A stretch of DNA of 5,597 nucleotides, taken from NCBI GenBank assembly GCA_017577345.1, contig PITX01000094.1, forward strand, positions 1 through 5,597, given 5' to 3'. The notes beneath the pieces are model-generated. The model worked only from the letters and a program-made list of their open reading frames with translations. It had not been told where the DNA came from and did no database searches. Origin of the DNA: Clostridiales bacterium. Lineage in GTDB: Bacteria; Bacillota; Clostridia; Oscillospirales; Oscillospiraceae. Positions 1 to 5,322 of the stretch are shown here, piece after piece (positions within the stretch are counted from its first letter, which is position 1; every line of letters begins with the position of its first letter). The position numbers and the translations under genes are program-made.

Positions 1-230
1 ATCTTACCCTGCTCGACAATGATCATGCACTGTCCGTCGGCGACCGCGATGCCGTAGCCGTTGGAGATGATGTTGTCACTGCCCTTCGTGTTGGAGGAAC
101 GGCTGCCGATGCGCTTCTGCCCCTTGACCATCAGAACATCCTTGTCCAGTGCCTCACAATAGAAAAATTCCTTCCACTGGTCAGCCAGTACGCCGCCCAA
201 TGCGCCGAGTCCTGCTTTAATAAGTCCCAT
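1..230 (-). CDS. SPFH/Band 7 (YdjI-like) protein, N-terminal fragment
   Basis: The first 76 residues of a protein that continues past the left edge. It begins MGLIKAGLGALGGVLADQWK and continues with an EFFYCEAL segment, a VKGQKR segment and a serine/asparagine-rich stretch (SRSSNTKGSDN) before an ISNGYGIAVADGQCMIIVEQGK strand region. This opening is the one I know from the YdjI-like, 'virion core' branch of SPFH-domain proteins in Firmicutes, which usually carry a C-terminal zinc ribbon; that part is not in the window. In Bacillus the family sits beside a PspA homologue and is associated with membrane stress, but no such neighbour is visible here. The ATG at 228-230 is supported by an AAAGGAG site (minus strand, about 239-245) at normal spacing. 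There is no signal peptide; the glycine-rich N-terminus (residues 4-14) may be amphipathic. The family call is from recognition of the N-terminus only. Confidence 0.8.
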   Translation of the reverse strand, partial: MGLIKAGLGALGGVLADQWKEFFYCEALDKDVLMVKGQKRIGSRSSNTKGSDNIISNGYGIAVADGQCMIIVEQGK

Positions 231-267
231 AATTAGTTCTCCTTTCGGTGTTTATATAGCTATAGAC

Positions 268-276
268 ATTGTATCA
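268..276 (-). promoter_or_regulatory. Extended -10 promoter for the SPFH gene
   Basis: On the minus strand the sequence TGATACAAT gives a near-consensus -10 (TACAAT, 268-273) with the TGn extension (274-276). It lies about 38 bases upstream of the SPFH start codon. No good -35 hexamer is present at 16-18 bases spacing, which fits an extended -10 promoter. The likely transcription start falls in or beside the palindrome TATAGCTATA (255-264). Confidence 0.5.
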
Positions 277-300
277 CAGCTTTCGATTTTTTCCTATAGC

Positions 301-375
301 TTTTTTTGCTTTTTGTGCAAAAAAACGCCGTCACGGAAAAATGTGTCGGAATTTTCGAAAAAAACGGTTTTTCCG
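301..375. repeat. Cluster of A/T-tract inverted repeats in the divergent intergenic region
   Basis: Three inverted repeats occur in 75 bases. Arms 301-309 and 317-325 (TTTTTTTGC / GCAAAAAAA) are a perfect 9-bp pair around a 7-base loop. Arms 334-341 and 368-375 (CGGAAAAA / TTTTTCCG) are a perfect 8-bp pair. Inside the latter is the perfect palindrome TTTTCGAAAA at 352-361. The stretch lies upstream of both divergent promoters, so phased A-tracts could bend the DNA or act as a regulator or AT-binding-protein site. They could equally be the by-product of an A/T-rich intergenic sequence. Confidence 0.45.
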
Positions 376-377
376 CG

Positions 378-406
378 TTGCGCCTACAGAGATTATATGC
401 TATACT
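378..406 (+). promoter_or_regulatory. Sigma-A-type promoter for the aminopeptidase gene
   Basis: A TATACT -10 at 401-406 is preceded directly by TGC (398-400), giving an extended -10. Exactly 17 bases upstream is TTGCGC (378-383), a partial match to TTGACA. The predicted start is near 413, leaving a leader of about 24 bases that contains the ribosome binding site. It probably also drives the downstream L,D-transpeptidase gene, since no promoter fits in the 11-base gap between the two. Confidence 0.6.
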
Positions 407-423
407 AAATCAAATAATGCGTT

Positions 424-430
424 AGGAGGG
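424..430 (+). promoter_or_regulatory. Ribosome binding site fixing the aminopeptidase start
   Basis: AGGAGGG with a 6-base spacer to the ATG at 437. It decides the start: the frame stays open upstream to an ATG at 269, but that extension would run over the promoter and lacks its own ribosome binding site. Confidence 0.85.
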
Positions 431-436
431 CAGGCT

Positions 437-1705
437 ATGTCCGAAGTCGCCTCGGAGCTTTGCCGCTGGCTGAAGCGTGGCGTTTCTCCCTATCATACCG
501 TTGCCGCAGCGGAAGAATACCTGAAAGAGCATGGCTTTTCGGCACTGTCGCTGCAGGAAAAATTCTCCGTGGAACGCGGCGGAAAATACTATGTTGAACA
601 CGGTACTGCGCTTTTTGCCTTTACGGTGGGACAGCAGGCGGATTTCTTCCGCATCGCCGCCGCGCATACCGACTGGCCGTGTATGCGCATCAAGCCTGTA
701 CCGGAGCAGTTAGCCGGCGGCTGCTGCAAGCTCAGTGTTGAGCCATACGGCGGTGCAATTCTGAACACCTGGCTCGACCGTCCGCTGTCGCCGGCAGGCA
801 TTGCCGCCGTCCGGACGGAGGATCCCATGCACCCGGAGATCCGCCTTGTCTCATGGGACGAGCCGCTGATGACCGTTCCCAACCTCGCCATCCACATGAA
901 CCGCGAGGTCAACAAGGGCGTTGCCACCAAGCCCAATGTGGATATGATGCCGCTCTGCCGCACCGTAAAAGAAGGCTGGAGCAAGGACGGTTATCTGCTC
1001 GGAAAGCTAGCAGACAAGCTGGCGGTGCGGCGGGAGGATGTGCTGTCCTTTGAGCTGTATGTCTACTGCGCCGAAGAGCCGCAGTTCGTCGGCTTTGAGC
1101 AGGACTTTCTTTCCGCACCGCGGCTGGATAACCTGACAAGCGTCCACGCCTGTCTCACCGGTCTGGTCAGAGGCAGCGGCAAGGGCATCCATGTTGCCGT
1201 GCTTTACGACAATGAGGAGATCGGGAGCAATACCCGACACGGTGCGGACAGCTCCACCTTGTCCATTGTTCTGGAAAAGATCGCGCTTGCGCTCGGCATG
1301 GACCGCGCCGCATATCTCGATGCCTGCACAAAGGGCTTCCTCCTTTCATGCGATGTGGCGCACGCTGCACATCCTAACCACATGGAATTTGCCGATGCCG
1401 CCCACGCCCCCGTGATGAACGGCGGTGTCGCACTCAAGCGAAGCCCGCGGTACTCCTCCGAGGCGGAGACCTGTGCCGTGATCCGCGCCCTGTGCGACCG
1501 GCACGACATTCCACTGCAAACCTACATGAACCGTGCAGACCTGCCCGGCGGCAGCACCGTCGGCTCGATGGCATCGGCACTGCTTGCCATGCCTGCAGCA
1601 GACATCGGTGTTCCGATCCTTGCCATGCACTCCGCCCGTGAGCTGATGGGTGCGCAGGATCAGGAGGCCATCTGCCGCCTGTGTGAAGCATTTTTTGACG
1701 ACTGA
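437..1705 (+). CDS. M18-family aspartyl-type aminopeptidase
   Basis: A 422-residue cytoplasmic metallo-aminopeptidase, a normal length for bacterial M18 enzymes, which remove N-terminal (often acidic) residues from peptides with two metal ions. The family landmarks appear in order: His77-x-Asp79 in AAAHTDWP (metal ligand and its partner Asp); Asp231 in PRLDNLTS (expected bridging ligand); Glu260-Glu261 in YDNEEIGS (expected general base and metal ligand); Asp306 in SCDVAHAAHPN; and His398 in ILAMHSARE near the C-terminus. GGVALKRSPRYSSEAET (about 329-345) and the glycine-rich ADLPGGSTVGSMAS (about 367-380) also match the family. So all catalytic and metal residues appear intact. One detail differs from the common HTDSP form: Trp80 replaces Ser. 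The start is set by AGGAGGG at 424-430. The next gene starts 11 bases after the stop, suggesting one transcript. The preferred substrate cannot be read from the sequence. Confidence 0.93.
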   Translation: MSEVASELCRWLKRGVSPYHTVAAAEEYLKEHGFSALSLQEKFSVERGGKYYVEHGTALFAFTVGQQADFFRIAAAHTDWPCMRIKPVPEQLAGGCCKLSVEPYGGAILNTWLDRPLSPAGIAAVRTEDPMHPEIRLVSWDEPLMTVPNLAIHMNREVNKGVATKPNVDMMPLCRTVKEGWSKDGYLLGKLADKLAVRREDVLSFELYVYCAEEPQFVGFEQDFLSAPRLDNLTSVHACLTGLVRGSGKGIHVAVLYDNEEIGSNTRHGADSSTLSIVLEKIALALGMDRAAYLDACTKGFLLSCDVAHAAHPNHMEFADAAHAPVMNGGVALKRSPRYSSEAETCAVIRALCDRHDIPLQTYMNRADLPGGSTVGSMASALLAMPAADIGVPILAMHSARELMGAQDQEAICRLCEAFFDD

Positions 1706-1716
1706 GAGGGACACAT

Positions 1717-3696
1717 ATGAAAAAGAGATTACTGAATGTTCTTTCCTTGCTGCTGGCATTGTGCATTTTGCTGAGCTGCGCGGTCTTTGCTGAGAAAGAA
1801 CCGACGGAAGCATCCGAGGCGACGGAGAATTTTGAAACCACCGAAGTCACCGAATCCACCGACCCGACCGAGCCGACTGAGAAAGAAGAAAAGCCGATCG
1901 AATATGTCTATCCGAACGACTGGAGCCGCCCGGCGCTGATGTTCGCCGTGGAAAACAAAGTGTTCGCCGGTGACCAAAACCATAACCTCAATCCACAGGC
2001 GAATATCACCCGTGCGGAGATGGCAGCCGTTCTGGTGCGTCTGCTCGGCGCAACGGAAGGATGTGATCTGAGCACCTACAAGGATGTGGTTGCAGGCGCA
2101 TGGTACTGCAGGGAACTGTCTGCTGCGGTCAATGCCGGTATTTTCGGCGGCGTTTCCGCGACCTCGATGCAGCCGAACAGCCCCATCACCCGTGAGCAGG
2201 CAATCGTCGTTCTGTCCCGTGCATTCGGCATCACGGATTTAAATCGCAGTGCTTATAAGGATTTTTCCGACAATGACCGCGTTTCTGCCTTTGCCCGTGA
2301 TGCACTCAGTGCGATGAAAGCGCAGGGGCTTACCAACGGTTATTCCGATGGCTCCTTCCATCCGCAAAGCCCCATCACCCGTGCTGAGGTCGCACAGCTT
2401 TTGTACAATCTGTTCGACAGCATTGCCGATGACCCGGACGACATTCCCGCGTCCGGCTGGGTGCTCTACCGCGGCAGCAAACCTCTGCCTGCCTCGTTGA
2501 AGCTCGATGGCACACTGATCCTCGGTCAGGCGATCAATCCCAAGATCGTTGCAATCGACTGGACCGTTTCCGGCAGTCTGATGATCCGTTCCGGCAAAGA
2601 TATCAACGCCGATCTCAGTGGTCTGAAAACAAACCGTCTGATCTGTGCTCCCCTCAGCGGCAGTGTCAACGGCACCGCGCAGGAGGTTTATCTCTGGGGC
2701 AGCAGCTGCGCCTTTTACGGCGATGCATATCGTCTGATCTGTGTAGACGGAACACATACTGCAACCGGCAACTACAGCGCGACCGACCTTCGCAGCGGTC
2801 ATCTCACCGTAAACGGCAACCCCGGCTCTGTCTCCTGCGGGCTGAAAACGCATCTGACGCTCAACGGCGGCAAGGCAGACGCCATCTCCGTGGATGGCAA
2901 AAATGTCACCCTCGACGGCACCGGCTCCGCCAAGCTCATCACCATCAACGCCGGCAACTTTGATATCAAGCTGCCCTGCGATAAGCTCGATGACGAATGG
3001 TATCAGACCTACCTGAAGGAGCATGACAATGCGCTGAACACCGTCAAGACACAGGTCGTTCCCTGCACGGTAGAAAAAGATACCGCCCTGTACCAGTACG
3101 AAGGCGGCGGTGGTTGGATCCGTAACCTGCCCAAGGGTACGATCGTCTACAACGAATTCCACCCCGCAGGCTCATGGTTCTATGTTGCCTGCACAGACGG
3201 TACCCGCGGTTGGGTGCCGCGCTGGGACTGCTACATTCCCGATGATCCTCCCGGAGCGACCAACGGCAGCATCGATTACTCCGATGCCACCAAGGAAGGC
3301 TTTGTCGATCTGCACGGCTACGGCAGCAAGACCAATTATCTGGTCTGGGTCAGCCGCTATACGCAGAAGGTCATCGTCTTTACCGGCTCGAAGGAAAACT
3401 GGAAGGTTTACAAAACCTTCCCCTGCTCCAGCGGCGCAAATAACTGTCCCACACCTGTCAGCGTTACGGAAATCTACCTGTCCGGTGATCAGTGGAACTT
3501 TGACAGCTACTATGTCACCAATGTGACGCTCTTTAACAGCGACATTGCCTTCCACTCCATTCTGTTCAACTACGACGGCTCGGTCTTTGACGGAACGCTC
3601 GGCTATCCGGCATCGCACGGCTGCATCCGTATGACCCTTGCCGACAGTGCGTTCATGGAGACGCTTCCCCTCGGTACCACCGTCGTCGTCTACTAA
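1717..3696 (+). CDS. SLH-anchored L,D-transpeptidase (YkuD domain) with SH3-like domain
   Basis: A 659-residue exported protein. Residues 1-25 are a signal peptide (KKR, hydrophobic core, probable cleavage after VFA); a lipoprotein reading at Cys21 (LLSC) is less likely. Residues 26-60 are a Thr/Glu/Pro-rich linker. Three SLH domains follow (about 65-112, 121-180, 181-238), each with an ITR(A/E)E signature; they normally bind pyruvylated secondary wall polymer. Two of these signatures share an identical 16-base stretch (2179-2194 and 2368-2383). Residues about 248-422 are beta-rich, with repeated short Gly/Asn/Asp turns and no domain I recognise. About 447-507 resembles a bacterial SH3 domain (GWIRNLPKGT, RGWVPRW). 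Residues about 527-659 form a YkuD L,D-transpeptidase domain ending in the active-site motif SHGCIRM (His634, Cys636, Arg638), with His613 upstream. Such enzymes make 3-3 crosslinks or attach proteins to peptidoglycan. A weak GAGGG site precedes the ATG; the stop is followed by a strong terminator. Confidence 0.92.
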   Translation: MKKRLLNVLSLLLALCILLSCAVFAEKEPTEASEATENFETTEVTESTDPTEPTEKEEKPIEYVYPNDWSRPALMFAVENKVFAGDQNHNLNPQANITRAEMAAVLVRLLGATEGCDLSTYKDVVAGAWYCRELSAAVNAGIFGGVSATSMQPNSPITREQAIVVLSRAFGITDLNRSAYKDFSDNDRVSAFARDALSAMKAQGLTNGYSDGSFHPQSPITRAEVAQLLYNLFDSIADDPDDIPASGWVLYRGSKPLPASLKLDGTLILGQAINPKIVAIDWTVSGSLMIRSGKDINADLSGLKTNRLICAPLSGSVNGTAQEVYLWGSSCAFYGDAYRLICVDGTHTATGNYSATDLRSGHLTVNGNPGSVSCGLKTHLTLNGGKADAISVDGKNVTLDGTGSAKLITINAGNFDIKLPCDKLDDEWYQTYLKEHDNALNTVKTQVVPCTVEKDTALYQYEGGGGWIRNLPKGTIVYNEFHPAGSWFYVACTDGTRGWVPRWDCYIPDDPPGATNGSIDYSDATKEGFVDLHGYGSKTNYLVWVSRYTQKVIVFTGSKENWKVYKTFPCSSGANNCPTPVSVTEIYLSGDQWNFDSYYVTNVTLFNSDIAFHSILFNYDGSVFDGTLGYPASHGCIRMTLADSAFMETLPLGTTVVVY

Positions 3697-3704
3697 AACA
3701 ATAC

Positions 3705-3743
3705 AACAACAGCAGCAGGAGCGGTGCTCCTGCTGCTGTTGTT
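3705..3743. terminator. Bidirectional rho-independent terminator
   Basis: Perfect 18-bp stem (3705-3722 with 3726-3743) around a 3-base loop, made of CAG/CTG-like repeats. It sits in the 59-base gap between convergent stop codons. Read on the minus strand it is followed by a T-rich tail (GTATTGTTTT), better than the plus-strand tail (TATCTCTTT), so it probably ends both the transpeptidase and the sigma/membrane-protein transcripts. Confidence 0.85.
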
Positions 3744-3755
3744 TATCTCTTTGCC

Positions 3756-4634
3756 CTATTGTGTCCATTCCTCTCCGATTAGCGTTCCGGAAGAAGCATC
3801 GACACGTATCCTAATGATGCGCTGATACATATATTCGTCGGAGGAAATAACGCCGATCTCTACGAGATAATAGCGCGATGCGCCGAATGCCTTGAGCGTG
3901 CAGGTCATGTCGCCTGTCAGAACATATCCTCGCTCCGCGGCAAGCTCGCCTGCGTATGTTTGCGCCGCTTCGATTGCCGCTGCTTTTCCGATGGTCGGTG
4001 CAGGCTCGGAATCAAAAATCTCCCCGCGCTTGAAGGTGCAGAAGATAATTTCCGCGTTGTCCGTTGCCGACAGATAGATCACTGTACCGGTTTCCTGCCC
4101 CTGATAATATTCCGTCAGGGTGTAAGAGTAGGTCCTCCTACCGTTAAAATAGGACGAGGTGATTTTCAGCTCGCCGATCTGATACGGTGCGATGCAATGC
4201 TGCACATATGCCAGAACTGCCGCATCCCTTTCCTCGTCGGATAACGGGTCAGCCTTGGCTGGCGCATCTACAATAGAGAAGCATGTCACCGAATTCAGCA
4301 GCCCGCTGTTTGTGTCAAAATAGTAGTCCGTCTGCGTCTCCTCATCCAGATAATGACGGCAGGTTGTCTTTCCGTCCGGCATGGTCTCTTCTCCCACATA
4401 GGTGCACTCGCCGGCTCCCAGCCGTTCAAGCTCTGCTGTGATCGCGTCTTCTCTTGCTCCTGCACGCAGTAGCATCGTAGTAGGAATCGCAATTGCAACT
4501 GTCAACGCAATGCAGGCAGCAGCGGTAAGGAATCCGAGCCGCTTTTTCCCTGACTTTTTCTTTTCGGGAACGGCTTCGTCCACAAATCTGTCGTCCATTT
4601 CCCCGAGCAGATCTAACAGTTTCTCGCTCGTCAT
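3756..4634 (-). CDS. Putative membrane anti-sigma factor with PepSY-like extracytoplasmic repeats
   Basis: A 292-residue single-pass membrane protein. Residues 1-33 are a charged cytoplasmic N-terminus (SEKLLDLLGEMDDRFVDEA, then a Lys-rich KKKSGKKR); residues about 34-56 form one membrane helix, leaving some 235 residues outside. The outer part contains three similar beta-hairpin units ending in an Asp/Thr-Asx-Ser-Gly-like turn: DYYFDTNSGLL (about 103-113), VIYLSATDNAEIIF (about 185-198) and RIRVDASSGTLIGEE (about 275-289). The last resembles the end of a PepSY domain, with a preceding helix AAAIEAAQTYA (about 218-228). The ATG at 4632-4634 overlaps the sigma-factor stop as ATGA, with AAGGAG at 4642-4647. 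A longer reading from 4760 would lie inside the sigma gene and is rejected. The anti-sigma role is inferred from overlap and topology: the short acidic LLDLLGEMDD-type N-terminus is known next to such sigma factors in clostridia. No His-x3-Cys-x2-Cys zinc anti-sigma motif is present. It could also be a co-expressed sensor that is not an anti-sigma factor. Confidence 0.75.
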   Translation of the reverse strand: MTSEKLLDLLGEMDDRFVDEAVPEKKKSGKKRLGFLTAAACIALTVAIAIPTTMLLRAGAREDAITAELERLGAGECTYVGEETMPDGKTTCRHYLDEETQTDYYFDTNSGLLNSVTCFSIVDAPAKADPLSDEERDAAVLAYVQHCIAPYQIGELKITSSYFNGRRTYSYTLTEYYQGQETGTVIYLSATDNAEIIFCTFKRGEIFDSEPAPTIGKAAAIEAAQTYAGELAAERGYVLTGDMTCTLKAFGASRYYLVEIGVISSDEYMYQRIIRIRVDASSGTLIGEEWTQ

Positions 4635-5188
4635 AACAGCACTCCTTCTTTCTCCATATACAATTTCAAAGCGTTTCTTGAACGCAGCAGCGACATTTTG
4701 ACCTTGCTTTCGCTCACGCCGTAATCGGCAGCGATCTCCTTGACGGAGCTGAGATACCAATAGCGTCTGACAAAGATCTTTCTTGCCTCCGGCGCGAGGT
4801 CTTCCAAAAAGGCGTCAATCAGCTGCACAAGCTCCTTGTCGCTGACCGCCTCGTCCGGCGGCAGGCAGGAAGCCGCATCCCGCAGCTCGTCCAACGCGAC
4901 CTCTATGCTGCCACCGCCGCGCTTCTGCGTATGCTTTGCGCGGTATTTCCCGATCGCCAGATTTCGCGTGATTCTTCCGATGAATGCGCGGAAACAGGTC
5001 GGACGATTTGGCGGTATTGCGTTCCAGACATGAAGGTAGGTGTCATTCACACATTCTTTGCTGTCGTCATGGTTTTCCAGAATGTGATAGGCGATTTTGT
5101 AGCAATAGTTTCCGTACTTGTCTGCGGTTTCTTCAAGTGCCTGTTCGGAGCGTGCAAAGAACAGCTCGATAATACTGTTATCGTCCAT
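4631..5188 (-). CDS. ECF-type sigma-70 family RNA polymerase sigma factor
   Basis: A 185-residue sigma factor of ECF size. Region 2 covers about residues 15-85: the core-binding segment is DDSKECVNDTYLHVWNAIPP (41-60) and the -10-recognising segment follows around FIGRITRNLAIGKYRAK (69-85). A Gly/Lys linker (86-110) separates it from region 4 at about 117-178, whose helix-turn-helix reads VKEIAADYGVSESKVKMSLLRSR (149-171) and should bind the -35. There is no region 1 or 3, nor the long C-terminal extension of some ECF groups. The ATG at 5186-5188 has AAAGGAG at good spacing; another ATG 4 bases upstream is out of frame and too close to that site. The stop overlaps the start of the downstream membrane protein by 4 bases, so the two are probably translationally coupled and act as a sigma/regulator pair. 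The stimulus is unknown. Confidence 0.92.
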   Translation of the reverse strand: MDDNSIIELFFARSEQALEETADKYGNYCYKIAYHILENHDDSKECVNDTYLHVWNAIPPNRPTCFRAFIGRITRNLAIGKYRAKHTQKRGGGSIEVALDELRDAASCLPPDEAVSDKELVQLIDAFLEDLAPEARKIFVRRYWYLSSVKEIAADYGVSESKVKMSLLRSRNALKLYMEKEGVLL

Positions 5189-5211
5189 TCATTTTCTCCT
5201 TTCTGTGAGAA

Positions 5212-5252
5212 TGACCTTCACTGATATAGACGCCGGAAAACGGAGAAGGTCA
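5212..5252. repeat. Inverted repeat flanking the sigma-operon promoter
   Basis: TGACCTTC at 5212-5219 and its exact reverse complement GAAGGTCA at 5245-5252, 25 bases apart. The right arm overlaps the predicted -35 element and the left arm lies in the early leader. It could be a regulator site around the promoter. Eight base pairs is short enough to arise by chance. Confidence 0.35.
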
Positions 5253-5254
5253 CA
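5224..5254 (-). promoter_or_regulatory. Predicted ECF-type promoter of the sigma-factor operon
   Basis: On the minus strand, TGTGAC (5249-5254) is followed after 16 bases by CGTC (5229-5232), continuing CGTCTATAT. ECF promoters typically pair an 'AAC/GAC'-type -35 with a CGTC-type -10 at 16-17 bases, and ECF sigma factors commonly transcribe their own operon. The predicted start lies about 30 bases before the sigma ATG. No sigma-A -10/-35 pair is as good here. That the encoded sigma factor uses this promoter is inference. Confidence 0.55.
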
Positions 5255-5275
5255 ACATCCGGATGAGATTATTGA

Positions 5276-5312
5276 AAATGCCCTCTCGCACCGTCGGTGC
5301 AAGAGGGCATTT
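5276..5312 (-). terminator. Rho-independent terminator of pckA
   Basis: Stem of 17 positions (5276-5292 with 5296-5312), one mismatch (5287/5301), 3-base loop, flanked by A and T runs. It begins 10 bases beyond the PEP carboxykinase stop codon and is followed on the minus strand by a short T-rich stretch. It separates that gene from the sigma operon promoter directly downstream. Confidence 0.8.
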
Positions 5313-5322
5313 CTACATTTCA

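Noticed and set aside
269..436. N-terminal 56-residue extension of the aminopeptidase frame
   Set aside because: It runs across the predicted promoter, has no ribosome binding site, has an unlikely composition, and the strong AGGAGGG site directs the start at 437.
1346..1859. Two overlapping minus-strand frames of about 140-155 codons
   Set aside because: Antisense to the conserved C-terminus of the aminopeptidase and the start of the next gene; low-complexity translations.
2005..2383. Repeated ATCACCCGTG sequences as a DNA repeat element
   Set aside because: They fall in frame at the ITR signature of each SLH domain, so protein repeat conservation explains them.
2239..3162. 307-codon open frame on the minus strand within the transpeptidase gene
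   Set aside because: Fully antisense to a well-supported gene with clear domains. No recognisable motifs; long antisense frames are expected from its GC-biased codon use.
3705..3743. CAG/CTG repeat tract as a microsatellite or CRISPR-like repeat
   Set aside because: It is a single perfect hairpin between convergent genes with a T-rich tail, which a terminator explains fully; there are no spaced repeats.
3172..3768. 198-codon minus-strand frame over the end of the transpeptidase gene and the terminator
   Set aside because: Covers the conserved YkuD active site on the other strand and reads through the terminator hairpin; no motifs or start signal.
4635..4760. Upstream extension of the membrane protein into the sigma gene
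   Set aside because: The ATGA overlap and the AAGGAG site place the start at 4634; the extension would lie inside conserved region 4 coding sequence in another frame.
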